A stretch of DNA of 64,000 nucleotides from Silurus meridionalis (taxonomy: Eukaryota > Chordata > Actinopteri > Siluriformes > Siluridae): assembly GCF_014805685.1 (NCBI RefSeq), contig NC_060901.1, positions 20,012,405 through 20,076,404 on the forward strand, in the 5' to 3' direction. Shown here piece by piece: positions 12,640 through 22,660 of the stretch; the stretch's first letter is position 1; every line of letters starts with the position of its first letter. The notes under the pieces are model-generated. The model did no database searches and was not told where the DNA came from. It saw nothing but the letters and a program-made list of their open reading frames with translations. The position numbers were made by a program, and so were the translations under genes.

Positions 12640-15600
12640 TCGCTCTCTCGCTCTCTCTCACACACACTCCTGATGTTCTAGTGGCCAGTGTTCCTGTCCT
12701 TTCTTCTCTTCAGATCTTCCATGAACAGTTCTGCATTAATGCACCTTCTACTGCACACGTCAATAATGTAACTACAATGAATAGACAATCAGAGGCACCC
12801 AGATGAGGAGGAGGTTCCCTTTTGAGTCTGGTTCCTCTCAAGGTTTCTTCCTCATACCATCTGAGAGAGTTTTTTCTTCAACACAGTCATCACCAGCTCA
12901 TTCATCAGGTATAAACAATTATAAGGAAGCTTATTAATGCTTTATCTGTGTAAAGCTGCTTTGAGACAAAGTCCATTGTAAAATGCACCACACAAATATA
13001 ATGCAATTGAATTCTCCAAAGCACCAGATGTTGCTGGGTTTATCCCAGTACGCAGGGGTTAGTGCCTGCCCGAGTGCTCTAAGGAAGTAGAACTGCTGAA
13101 CCAAAGACTGGATCATTGGTGCTGAAGGATCATCAGTATGCGTGCAGTGAAGACTAGTCCATCTGTTTGAATCGGACGCAGAAAAGCTACTGCAGCACAC
13201 ACTCCTGAAATAGTTGGTTCTGGTCCTGCTAGAAGGTCAGAACACACAGTTTGCTGTGTATGGAGCTGTGTAGCTGCAGAGCACTCTGATATGGCTGATC
13301 TGTGTCAGTATATTGTTTCCACCCTGATGAAGACGAGGGAAATGTGCCATGTAGCAGAAATAAATGTCTGCAGTCGGATGACATGCAATCGATCCAAAAT
13401 CTGTCTGCACTCTGACTTGGTGTTTCCTTCACCTGAGAATCTTATGCTGCTGAGGATGGACACACATGGAGAGGTTGCTATGGATGGAAGATGGTTGTCG
13501 AAGGTCTCGCTGGGACTGCAGAAAAATTTCCAGGAAAATCTCATTCATTCTGCAGTAAAAAAACTTCCCCTGCATACTACAGACTCAAAATCAAAAGTGA
13601 CTCTGATGCTTGTGCTGAAGATCAAATCAACACTCTTAAGACTGTTTGACTTCACTGTATACAGCTAAAGGATGAGTAATGATTTCTAATTGCTCTTTGT
13701 GAATGTTTGCCTTCACAGCCTGATTCCTCTTTCTCATGTAATCTCAGAGGGTTTAAACCCCAGTGATCTAAACCTACATCCAGGCCAAGTTTCTGTAAAG
13801 ATGAATAATATAAACAGAGTTCCTGATTTAAGCACAAAAAACTACCGTAATTTCCGGACTATAAAGCGCACCCATATATAAGCCGCACCCACTGAATTTT
13901 ACAAATATTTTTACAGTGGAACCCGGTTATCTCGACAACCCTATTAAGTCGACCTTTTTGAAGTGGAACCGCCAAATTCTCGCTTTTTCTAAGCATTTTT
14001 TATCGCTATTGCTATTTAACGTCGGTTATCTCTGTGCAGCCGCAGAAGAACTCACGGAAGTGGCGGAAAAATCAAACCTTACAGATACTGCAGGTGTTGT
14101 ATACTGGTGAATCTCTGCTGTTAGTAAGTGCACATATGCATTTTTTTGTTAAATGTTATGCGATGAACGGAGCACGGCTCTCTCGGTAAGGAGCACGGCT
14201 CTCTCGGTAAGGAGCACGGCTCTCTCGGTAAGGAGCACGGCTCTCGGTAAGGAGCACGGCTCTCGGTAAGGAACACGGCTCTCTCGGTAAGGAACACGGC
14301 TCTCGGTAAGGAACACGGCTCTCTCGGTAAGGAGCACGGCTCTCTCGGTAAGGAGCACGGCTCTCTCGGTAAGGAGCACGGCTCTCTCGGTAAGGAGTTA
14401 AAGCCGGGCGCTTCAGAGAAAGCGGCCGAGAAAGCACCTGCCACGCCCCCTTCGCCGCTCACGTTTGAGACTTTTCTGTCCTCGCTTTTGGTTTCGGGTT
14501 CGGTTTTGGATCTTCCGGTTTTTTCCGGCTTCGCGCCGTGCCGCCGGTCGCGGTATTTTTAATTTCCTGTTTTCCATTCACAAACTCTCTCTCTCTCGCT
14601 CAGCTTATCTCCCCCTCGGCATCGCGGACGTAAGTTTTTTCGGACACTTTGCTTTGTGTGTTTGTGCGGATTACTTCAGCCTGATGGTCATAAGTTTTCA
14701 GAAACTTAGTTACTGTTTTTTTTTTCTTTTCTTTCCACATGTGGACTAAATGTGAGACGACACTGTGCAGCCGCTGTTTTTTTTTTTTGAGCGATCTGTG
14801 TGTTTATAATGTTGGAGAATATAATAAAGGTTTGTATGGAGAATGGACGGTGGTTTGTATTGTATACTGGTAAATCTCTGCTGTTAGTAGGTGCACTTAT
14901 GCCTTTTGTTGTTAACAAACGTATGTACATTTTATAGCATGCCTTCATCAAACAAATCGGCAACGCTGTTGTGTAAAAAACCCTTCAAAAACACGTGCAT
15001 GCACATTCTCATTTATTAACGCACATCATGTACATAAAGGAATTTCAAGCACGTTAATATACTGCCGCCATTTTGTTTTCGTTTATCTCGATCATCGGTT
15101 ACCTCGATGCTTTTTGGCGACCCCCTAGGACATCGACATAACCGGGTTCCACTGTATTTTGAACATAACGGCTTGTATATAAACAGTAGCCAACCAAGAA
15201 AGTCATTGTTCACTGTCTTCCTCCTTCCTTTCAGAACTATTTCTCTCGAGAGTTTATCTTTTGGCATCGTTCTCCCGAAGCCGTGCAGCTCAGAACACAG
15301 GTGAGGTGCGTTTTTTTAGTTTCCGTTCGGAAATTTCATTGGTCTAATGTTATGGGGTTCAGTTTTTTGGCTTGAAGTTTGGGAAACCGGGAAAAACGCA
15401 GGAAAAATTCATAAATTAGCAGCTTCGTTGTTTAAGCCGCGGAGTTCAAAACGTGGGAAAAAAGTAGCGGCTTTTAGTCCGAAAAATACAGTAATCATTT
15501 ATGGTGTGTTACTGGATGCCCTTATCCAGAATGACTTAATATCATCTCCATCTATAAAACTCAGCATCCTGTCGGTGATTGTTGGTCCTGAGATTTGAAC

Positions 15601-15757
15601 TCACAACCCTCCCGATCAGACATCCAAAAGCTTAACCACTAAACAACCACCTACAATTACTTATAGAATGTGTGATCTGTACCTGAAATCCACCTGGTGT
15701 CCAGAGTGACCATCGTCTTTGGGTCCTCTGTAATAAGAGTAGCTATCCTGCTGTGAA

Positions 15758-15789
<32 letters not shown>

Positions 15790-15962
15790 ATTAGCATGAT
15801 AGAAATGAAAAGGATGGGAATATAACTCGGAACGTTTGCTTTACAAAGCAGAAATACATTTGTGGCAGAGGGGGCGTGGCTTAGTGCCAGTTTGTGAATG
15901 GATGGAAAACAAGGGGAAACAAGTAAAGAGAACCACACACTTGTCTGGGACTCCGTGTTTGT

Positions 15963-16017
<55 letters not shown>

Positions 16018-17070
16018 GGTGTGCTTGTCAACTGAAAAGTAAAATAAAAAAAGGAAATCCTGACCTACATAAAGTGAAGGTGGTTGTGCATGTCATGGCT
16101 TCATCTCTCACCCTTCGATTAGCTGGACCTCCTCTGGAGTCATTAGAGGCGGAGTAGTGGCTTTCGCTATGGTAACCCTTTTTGTCTTCATTGTGGTAGT
16201 TTCTGGGACCACCGTTCGGGTAAAAGCGTGGAGAGTCGCAGTCAAAGTTTCGGACGTATTCTTCATCAGGACGTCCAAAATTTCTCCTCTCTCCTCCTCC
16301 TCTTGGGTAAGGAGCCTGGAACAGAGGAGGGTAAAGTCATTTAAAATTTCAATGACATTTAAAATGAGGTGAGAACTTGCAGCTACACAAAACATGAAAT
16401 GTACACCACCCATGCTCCTGATTTCTTCAGTGAATCGGTCAGTGTTGTGGTTTTCTCTCCACCATCCTTCTGTGTTCCTTCACTGAGACTTATGTTTTCT
16501 ATCGATCTCGTGCATGGGTTCAAAATCAGTGTTTCCTAAGTGTTGTGCATCAACAACCCTGAGCCTGAACAGCTTCGTAGACAGACGTGTGTGTGGTGTT
16601 ACGTGACAGAGGCCTGTTCCTGGAGCAGGCTGGTGGAGCAGATGGACTGCGGACACTGGAGTGTTCTCACCTCAGCAGGTTCTTACAGTAAATGATGTGA
16701 TTTGTAAGGAAGAGTGGAATAAAATGGAAAAATGTATATTTTAAATGAAATATAACAAATATTAATCATGATGTTTAGATGTTTTATATATAGTATAGTG
16801 CAGAAATATTGGCACCATTCAGGCATAAATGTTTGTTACAAAATACAATGACTGTTACAGAATCTTCACAAAAATGCGACACTAAAAACTACCTGTACAC
16901 AGTATTAACATCTGATCCCTGAGACGAGTGAAAATACCTGCAGCTCAGTGCAAAAGCTGGAAAAATTAATAGCACGAGTGAGAAGAGAAAAGTGAAGGTT
17001 CTTACGGCTCTGTCTGGATGAAAACGCTGCTCGTACAAGTCTCGGATACTCCTCCCTCTCCTAAACGCCA
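6829..17070 (-). CDS. pphln1: Periphilin-1 (HUSH complex subunit), 8 coding exons
   Basis: Coding exons on the minus strand, in transcript order: 17006-17070, 16112-16315, 15683-15750, 10491-10625, 8651-8826, 7919-7995, 7245-7376 and 6829-7023. All have AG/GT borders and compatible phases, and together they give about 350 residues. Recognition rests on the C-terminal stretch VYRQDCETFGMVVKML and on HSRSGSSISSRSYSPDRGKS, both very close to vertebrate periphilin-1. Residues 1-22 are basic (MAFRRGRSIRD); 23-112 are rich in R, G, Y, N and S; 113-242 are Ser/Arg-rich and low in order; 260-350 form the helical domain. In the family, the C-terminal helices dimerise and bind TASOR in the HUSH complex, a nuclear silencer of retroelements, and the disordered N-terminus binds RNA. 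The human protein is somewhat longer: the segment with SKWAAEKLEKSDESN was not found here, so an exon may be missing, skipped or overlooked. Confidence 0.93.
7245..7376 (-). CDS. pphln1: pphln1 penultimate coding exon
   Basis: It encodes 44 residues from EEMPAIERQVDEPL to AAKAREIEK, matching the human stretch ending RSKAIASKTKEIEQ. The donor is a weak GTTGGA. The acceptor I used is TATAG before GAG, which keeps phase 0 with the previous exon. The same reading frame stays open for 28 more codons upstream, apart from the TAG at 7377-7379, back to a better acceptor (TTGATTCCAG before 7463), so the true 5' border is uncertain. Confidence 0.85.
8651..8826 (-). CDS. pphln1: pphln1 Ser/Arg-rich exon
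   Basis: It encodes GDERESLRRKAPFPP, then SPSHHSRSGSSISSRSYSPDRGKS. The RSGSSxSSRSYSPxR block is a signature of periphilin. The exon enters in phase 2 and leaves in phase 1, splicing to 7919-7995 (RDRAPGPSVSVSRDGSPHSTVSASK). Repeated SP and RS dipeptides suggest an SR-like phosphorylated low-complexity segment. Confidence 0.93.
9475..9645 (-). pseudogene. Degenerate Tc1-like transposase fragment in a pphln1 intron
   Basis: Phrases such as CCAGCCTGGACTGTGGAC, GGTTTGGTCCATGGATTA and GATTCATCAGACCAG are the reverse complement of the central transposase region (SDES and WMQ..QPGL segments) of a common fish Tc1 element. It has many stops and no frame. Confidence 0.7.
10745..11350 (+). pseudogene. 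Degenerate Tc1-like transposase in a pphln1 intron
   Basis: The segment contains AAACATCCAGTGAGCGAAGG, GGTGAGCAGAAAAGCATCTC, CCATGAACCCACCCTGCG and GGTATTGCTGCTGACCATG in the canonical order of a teleost Tc1-like transposase gene. Numerous substitutions and indels remove any reading frame. It lies on the strand opposite to pphln1. Confidence 0.75.
12240..13010 (+). mobile_element. L2-type LINE 3' part in a pphln1 intron
   Basis: A decayed RT C-terminus lies at 12290-12580. It is followed by a (CT)n tract at 12606-12650 and then by the typical fish LINE 3' tail. Phrases include GTCTGGTTCCTCTCAAGG, TTTCTTCCTCATACCATC and GTAAAGCTGCTTTGAGAC, ending in ATGCAATTGAATTC. The 5' part is missing. Confidence 0.7.
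13011..13840. other. pphln1 intron, no coding evidence
   Basis: The plus frame 13291-13668 (125 codons) is the longest here. It shows no domain, no splice support and lies antisense in the pphln1 intron, so I treat it as accidental. Confidence 0.5.
13914..15154. mobile_element. 1.24 kb pogo/Tigger-like MITE inserted in the outer MITE
   Basis: The left end CAGTGGAACCCGGTTATCTC and the right end (complement CAGTGGAACCCGGTTATGTC) form a clear terminal inverted repeat, with TA on both sides (912-913 and 155-156 of the respective kilobases). The copy of the outer repeat at 46911-46931 reads CAAATATTTTTATTTTGAAC, exactly the unoccupied site. It has no transposase frame. It contains a minisatellite and an internal 57 bp duplication (14098-14155 and 14857-14915). 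Confidence 0.85.
14165..14400 (+). repeat. 19/21 bp minisatellite inside the MITE
   Basis: Tandem GAGCACGGCTCTCTCGGTAAG units, 21 or 19 bases long depending on one or two CT dinucleotides, about 11-12 copies. All three minus frames stay open through it, giving artefactual SLPREP/LTERAV peptides. Confidence 0.95.
15500..15655 (-). mobile_element. tRNA-headed SINE
   Basis: Read on the minus strand, the head GTGGTTGTTTAGTGGTTAAG and GAGTTCAAATCTC are recognisable A- and B-box-like elements. They are followed by a body ending with CATTCTGGATAAGGGCATCC. It lies in a pphln1 intron next to the coding exon at 15683. Confidence 0.65.
15759..15784 (+). repeat. (AC)n microsatellite abutting a pphln1 acceptor
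   Basis: About 13 AC units lie nine bases upstream, in transcript sense, of the exon at 15683-15750. They replace a conventional pyrimidine tract with a TG-rich one (GTGTGTTTCACAG). Confidence 0.85.
15965..16016 (+). repeat. (GT)n/(TA)n compound microsatellite
   Basis: An uninterrupted GT run of about 22 units is followed by a short TA run, within the pphln1 intron. Confidence 0.95.
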
Positions 17071-17677
17071 CTAAAGCAAAAATACAGCAATAAACAACAA
17101 CAATGAACACAAATTTAAGATTAAAACAAACAAATGTTTCAAATAAAGAGCAGCTCAAAGATCAAATGTACAATAATACACAATAAAAACCGTCACACAC
17201 AAAACAAACTAAACATACACCTGAAATATCAGTGTTTTAACGTAAAGAACAAAACACCATCATCCCTCAATCCATCTACATCTCCGTGTAAACGTTTACA
17301 TGCCGCGATCGCTCCTACAGCAGAACTTTAATATTGAACAAATACTTTCCACATATAAACATCTCCAGCTGAGACCTCAAACAACAAAACTGTGGCTTCT
17401 GTTGATCCCCTCATCAACCACACCCTCTTCTCTTGATCAACACTTCTACAAGACAAATCAAGATTTCTGGAGGAGATCAAAACCTGTTCCTGAAACTGAT
17501 CTGTGGGGAAGTAACTTAAAACTGAAGAAGTTACCTCATTCATTAACACGATAAAGTGATGGAGATAAAACACAGGTGATGGACCTCATAAACACTGACT
17601 ACACTCTGTCTCTGTTCTAACCTGCTCCTCACACACACACACACACACGCAGCTCTGCCCTCAGATATTCCACCTAC

Positions 17678-17725
17678 TTGTTCTGTAATGATGTTCACAT
17701 GAACAGCTGCGAGAAGATCCGTGAC
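17678..17725 (-). other. pphln1: pphln1 5' UTR exon that supplies the A of the start codon
   Basis: On the minus strand this exon has a TGTTTCAG acceptor and a GTAGGT donor, and its last bases are ...GAACAA. Joining them to the next exon (17070 downward, starting TGGCGTTTAGG) creates ACAATGGCG, a start codon in strong context. The initiator ATG therefore appears only after splicing. In unspliced DNA the next exon reads V-A-F-R-R rather than M-A-F-R-R. Confidence 0.72.
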
Positions 17726-18196
17726 CTGAAACACAGAAGTGATGATGTGAGAATATTCTGACTGCACACTGAAGAAGAACAGAAGTGTAGAGCTGAGCAC
17801 TGAGGATCTAATGAAGCACGAGTTTCTCTGTCAGGATTAAATTATAAACCTGAGATTAATTCACACCTCAGTATAATCTAAAGCTCGTTCACTTTCACTA
17901 GAGAGGCACAGAGCAGCAGCAGCGCGTGCAGATGTCAATCTCTCAGGAGTGGATCATTTCTCCCGAGTGTCTGATCAGAACCTGCTGAGGACCCGCTCCG
18001 CCCTGCAGTACATCAGATAGAGGTCCGATCGGAGGTGTGTATCTGATTTACCCTGATCCTGATGCTGTACAGAAGAACCCACAGCCCCTGAACTGTGCCT
18101 GAGCTGAACCTCATCACTAACAACACTGCGCTACCATTAGCTTTAGCATTAGCGGCTCACGCTGTGTTCAGAGATAAAAGCCTTCGCGCTTCTTAC

Positions 18197-18250
18197 CGTT
18201 TATTTCTTTACACCACGAAACATGTGCTTATTTACACACTCGTCACGTGA
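18197..18250 (-). other. pphln1: pphln1 probable first non-coding exon
   Basis: A strong donor on the minus strand (AAACG followed by GTAAGA, exon edge at 18197) lies just inside a GC-richer block upstream of the first two-exon splice. The upper boundary, the transcription start, is only estimated. No ATG-initiated frame of note lies in this exon. Confidence 0.5.
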
Positions 18251-18370
18251 CCGACATATACACCTGTAAACCGGAAGTAAATCAACGGAGTTCTGCTAAA
18301 CGTTCTCAGAGTTTGTCTCCGAATAAATAAATAAAGCCCCCCCCCAACAACACGCACTTCCGGTCATGTG
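18240..18370 (-). promoter_or_regulatory. pphln1 promoter region with ETS and E-box/CRE-like motifs
   Basis: The block contains CACGTGAC (18244-18251), CCGGAAGT (18271-18278) and a second ETS core in the opposite direction, ACTTCCGGT (18356-18364). There is no TATA box. CpGs are denser than in the surrounding AT-rich DNA. Paired ETS sites and an E-box are typical of constitutive TATA-less promoters of housekeeping nuclear genes. Confidence 0.55.
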
Positions 18371-18511
18371 CACGTTTACATTTCACAATAAAAGTTATAG
18401 AATAAATACAGAATAAATTACTGTTATGGACCCGTGTTTTGTTTATTGCCGAGTCTAAAAAGCACATTCGCAGCAGGCAGTTTTTACTTGGCGTCATTTT
18501 CATCATGTAAT

Positions 18512-18655
18512 TTACATTTACATTTACATTTGTGGCATTTAGCAGACACCCTTATCCAGAGCGACGTACAAAAGTGCTTTGAGTCTCTAGTAATGAATAA
18601 ATCTACACTGGTACGCAAGATTACAAACTTAATATAAATATAACTCGAATTCTAC
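18512..18655 (+). repeat. Short interspersed repeat, copy 1
   Basis: Starts with repeated TTTACA words, then GTGGCATTTAGCAGACACCC, TTATCCAGAGCGACGTACAAA and a tail ending AACTTAATATAAATAT. A second copy in the same orientation lies at 20703-20833, so the two bracket the minisatellite. This kind of repeat is very common in teleosts; I do not know its class. Confidence 0.75.
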
Positions 18656-18824
18656 AAACTTGGAAAAATGTAATTTTACAGCAATAACATATCACCGACT
18701 AAAGGTTGATTTGTTATCTTCATCATTCACTACATATCTGTCAGTAATCTCAAGTGATCTAAATATTTAAAAATAAAGTTTGAATAAAGGAAGCACTGGT
18801 TGTCATGGCAACGGGTCAGCTAAT

Positions 18825-20702
18825 TCCTGAGTGTGAAGTATGGTGGGGTGAACTGTGTGGTGTAATTTGTGTGAGTCTTACTGTGAGGGGTAAACTGTGT
18901 GGTGTACACTGGTGTAAACTGTGGTGTACACTGTGGGGTAAACTGTGTGGTGTACTGTCTGGGGTAAACTGTGTGGTGTACTGTCTGGGGTAAACTGTGT
19001 GAGTCTTACTGTGAGGGGTTAACTGTGTGGTGTACACTGTGGGGTAAACTGTGTGGTGTACATTGGTGTAAACTGTGGTGTACACTGTGGGGTAAAGTGT
19101 GTGGGGTAAACTGTGTGGTGTACTGTCCGGGGTAAACTGTGTGAGTCTTACTGTGTGGGGTAAACTGTGTGGTATAAACTGTGTGGGTCTTCCTTTGTGG
19201 GGTAAACTGTGTGGTATAAACTGTGTGGGTCTTCCTGTGTGGGGTAAACTGTGTGGGTCTTACTGTATAGTGGAAAATGTGTGGGTCTTACTGTGCAGGG
19301 TAAACTGTGAGGGGTAAACTGTGTGGTGGGCACTGTGGCGTACACTATGTGAGGTAAGCTGTGTGATGTCAACTGTGGGGTAAAAGATGTGGGGTAAACT
19401 GTGTGCCTTTTACTGTGCAGGGTAAACTGTGCAGGTCTTACAGTGTGGTTTAAACTGTATGGTGGGAGCTGTGGCGTACACTGTGAGGTAAACTGCGTAG
19501 TGTACACTGTGGGGTAAACGGTGTGGGGTACACTGTGTGGTGTACACTTGTATAAACTGTGTGAGTCTTACTGTGTGGGGTAAACTGTTTGGTATAAACT
19601 GCGTGGGTCTTACTGTGAAGGGGAAACTGCGTGGGTCTTACTGTGAAGGGGAAACTTTATGGGTATTACTGTGAAGGGGAAACTTTATGGGTATTACTGT
19701 GAAGGGGAAACTGTATGGGTATTACTGTGAAAGGGAAACTGTGTGGTATAAACTGTGTGGGTCTTACTGTATAGTGGAAAATGTGTGGGTCTTACTGTGC
19801 AGGGTAAACTGTGAGGGGTAAACTGTGTGGTGGGCACTGTGGCGTACACTATGTGAGGTAAGCTGTGTGATGTCAACTGTGGGGTAAAAGATGTGGGGTA
19901 AACTGTGTGCCTTTTACTGTGCAGGGTAAACTGTGCAGGTCTTACAGTGTGGTTTAAACTGTATGGTGGGAGCTGTGGCGTACACTGTGAGGTAAACTGC
20001 GTAGTGTACACTGTGGGGTAAACGGTGTGGGGTACACTGTGTGGTGTACACTTGTATAAACTGTGTGAGTCTTACTGTGTGGGGTAAACTGTTTGGTATA
20101 AACTGCGTGGGTCTTACTGTGAAGGGGAAACTGCGTGGGTCTTACTGTGAAGGGGAAACTTTATGGGTATTACTGTGAAGGGGAAACTTTATGGGTATTA
20201 CTGTGAAGGGGAAACTGTATAGGTATTACTGTGAAGGGGAAACTGTATGGGTATTACTGTGAAAGCGAAACTGTGTGGTATAAACTGTGTGGGTCTTACT
20301 GTGAAGGGGAAACTGCGTGGGTCTTACTGTGAAGGGGAAACTTTATGGGTATTACTGTGAAGGAGAAACTGTATGGGTATTACTGTGAAGGGGGAGCTGT
20401 ATGGGTATTACTGTGAAGGGAAAACTGTATGGGTATTACTGTGAAGGGGAAACTGTATGGGTATTACTGTGAAGGGGAAACTGTATGGGTATTACTGTGA
20501 AGGGGGAACTGTATGGGTATTACTGTGCAGGGGAAACTGTGTGGGTCTTACTGTGAAGGGGAAACTGTATGGGTATTACTGTGAAGGGGAAACTGTATGG
20601 GTATTACTGTGAAGGGGAAACTGTGTGGTATAAACTGTGTGGGTCTTACTGTGCAGGGTAAACTGTGTGGGTCTTACAGTGTGGGGTAAACTGTGTGGTG
20701 GG
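18825..20702 (+). repeat. ~1.9 kb GGGTAAACTGTGTG minisatellite with 504 bp duplication
   Basis: Units of about 14-30 bases built from GGGGTAAACTGTGTGG and GGTCTTACTGTGAAG repeat throughout. Composition shifts from TGTGGTGTACACTG-rich on the left to ACTGTATGGGTATTACTGTG on the right. A block at about 19211-19715 recurs almost perfectly at 19715-20219 (for example TACTGTATAGTGGAAAATG at 19261 and 19765). Minus-strand frames here (TQFTPHS repeats) are artefacts. Confidence 0.95.
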
Positions 20703-20833
20703 CATTTACATTTACATTTGCGGCTTTTGGCAGACGCCCTTACCCAGAGGGAGATACAAAAGTGCTTTAAGTCTCTAGCAATGAATAGATCTACACTGGT
20801 ACACAAGATTACAAACTTAATATAAATATTACC
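20703..20833 (+). repeat. Short interspersed repeat, copy 2
   Basis: Same repeat as 18512-18655 (GCAGACGCCCTTACCCAGAG, then CTACACTGGTACACAAGATT), with about 10% differences by eye. It marks the right edge of the minisatellite. Confidence 0.75.
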
Positions 20834-20899
20834 CCTACACTGGATTTTATTTATCTGTATGGAGATGCTCTCTGAATGCACTTAGCTGACATGAGCAGA

Positions 20900-21790
20900 G
20901 CAGCACATCACAGGGATCTCTGGGATAAGAGACGACCCACCACACCACCGTCAACAAACCTGAGTGAATGTGTGAGAGTAAGAAGACGACAGCATACACG
21001 ACGATCTGCTCCTTTACCTAAGAAAAAATCTACTGATAAAAGGTTTGACTAAATAAATATGTTTTCAGTCTCAACTTGAACAGACTGTGTCTGAGTCCCG
21101 AACACTGATTGGAAGGCTGTTCCATAACTGTGGGGTTTATAAGAGAAAGATCTGCCCCCTGCTGGAGTCTACATTATCTGAGGTACCAACAAATAGCCTG
21201 CACCTCTTGATCTAAGTAGGCGTGAAGGATCATACTGGTACAGAAGTTCACTCAGATACTGCAGCGTGAGAGTGTTAAGTGCTTTATACGTCAGTAGTAG
21301 TATTTTATAATCAGTGTGAGATGTAATTGGGAGCAGTGTAGATGATTAAAACAGGACTGATGTGCTCATATTTTCTAGATCTAGTGAGGACTCTTGCTGC
21401 TGCATTCTGAACTAACTGAAGCTTTTTTCTGCACTTCAACACCCAGACAGTAAAGCGTTACATTAGTCTAATTTAGATGTTACAAAAGCATCAACTAGTT
21501 TTTCTGCATCATATTTCTAATTTTAGCAATATTTCTAAGGTGAAAGAAGGCGATCTTGGTAATATTATTCATGTGAGCCTCAAAGGAAAACTCGGGTCAA
21601 TAATCACACCAAGGTCTTTGACAGCCGTACACGCTGAAACAGAAACACCATCCAGAGATGCTACGTAATCGGAAAGTTTGCTTCTAGCTGCATGTGATCC
21701 TAGTAAAAGTATTATCTGAGTTGAGCAGAAGAAAGTTACCAAGCATCCACTGTCTAATGTCCTTTACACACTCCTCCAGAGAACATCTTG
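20900..21790 (-). mobile_element. L2-type LINE reverse transcriptase remnant
   Basis: Minus-strand reading in shifting frames gives AHMNNITKIAFFHLRNIAKI, LQLVQNAAARVLTRSRKYEH, YLSELLYQYDPSR and LFKLRLKTYLF. These are the C-terminal RT blocks of fish L2-type non-LTR elements in the right order. Many stops and shifts make it an old copy. Confidence 0.75.
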
Positions 21791-21824
21791 AGTGAGGATT
21801 AATGCAAGGAAGCAATTGCATTCA

Positions 21825-22660
21825 TGAGCCATTCTTCTGATAAGGATGCATCAAGAAAAAAAATGAAATTGACATTCGACTATCGCCGCAACATGGTTCT
21901 TGACCCCATGCAGTCAAGTGATATAAGAGATTCATTACCCACAGTGTATAAGGAAAATTGGACCAATTCTGCACATGTGGTATATGCATTACAAATCTAA
22001 AAAATTATTTAAAACACTATTAAAAAGCTTTAAAACATCACCAAAACGCTGGTCAAAAAGCACCAGAGTTGTATGGCAATGCACTCAGAGTCTTTTAGCC
22101 AGTACAGATTGACTCTTGGTCCAGAGAAGATGGTGGAACTCAGTGGACTTAAAGGTGGCATTGACATGGCTTCCAAACTTCTTCTGGCTTCTGGAAATAT
22201 CAGAACTTTCTATTCTGTAAAGTGGATCAAACATCATACAGAGCATCGCCCTGACTTTATTATCTGTACAGAAGTAGCATGTGAAATGCCAGTGTTTTTT
22301 AAAATCAAGACTATTGCTGTGAAAGATAAAAAAAATGTACTGTTATCTGGAACACTGATGGAAACACTCTGTTTTGATGACCATTACCACGCATTTACAG
22401 TCAAACTGCATCCAGACCGAGTTTTAAAGGTAGTGAATGTTAACGAGCTGCGTTATTTCAAACCATTTGATGAGCAAATGAAATATGGTACAACAGATTC
22501 TGCACTGCAGCACTGCATATAGTGCCCTATTGCAATTTTTTGAAGAATTTTTGTGCATGTTTTTAAGCCTGACATTGTTTTAATAAATGTTTTAAATGGT
22601 AAGTTGATGAAGTTGTTTTCTCTTCTGTTCTATTCCATGTATTCAATGTAAAAAAAAAAA
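21825..22660 (+). pseudogene. Intronless retrocopy-like gene of an uncharacterised fish protein family
   Basis: The frame at 21828-21980 (MSHSSDKDASRKKMKLTFDY...) and a frame at 22073-22522 (149 codons, with SVKWIKHHTEHRPDFIICTE and LRYFKPFDEQMKYGTTDSA) look like two parts of one protein, separated by stops and a shift. I recall similar uncharacterised multi-copy fish proteins, but I cannot assign a function. The end of the second frame is displaced by a tandem duplication of GCACTGCA (22501-22517), after which IVPYCNFL appears in another frame. AATAAA lies near 22581 and a run of A at 22649-22665. Lack of introns, the A-tract and the frame breaks suggest a processed copy or a gene carried by a mobile element. 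Confidence 0.6.

Larger units (their letters stand above)
13845..15491. mobile_element. Non-autonomous DNA transposon (outer element of a nested pair)
   Basis: Imperfect terminal inverted repeats of about 28 bp are visible: CCGTAATTTCCGGACTATAA at the left, and at the right the complement of CTGTATTTTTCGGACTAAAA. The ends are flanked by TA (13843-13844, 15492-15493). The body is interrupted at 13914-15154 by a second element. A second, partial copy of the same repeat lies at 46880-47250. It encodes no transposase. Confidence 0.75.

Noticed and set aside
13291..13668. 125-codon plus-strand frame as a gene
   Set aside because: No domain, antisense in a pphln1 intron, overlapped by a similarly sized frame on the other strand.
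14121..14462. Overlapping minus-strand frames with SLPREP, LTERAV and YRESRA repeats
   Set aside because: All three frames are open because the 19/21 bp minisatellite lacks stop codons; no start context, splice support or family.
18816..20011. Minus-strand frames rich in TQFTPHS/HTVYPT
   Set aside because: They are translations of the GGGTAAACTGTG minisatellite and show the array's period, not protein conservation.
22073..22522. Intact functional gene of 149 residues
   Set aside because: Related sequence upstream lies in another frame behind a stop, and the C-terminus is displaced by an 8-base duplication, so it reads as a broken copy.
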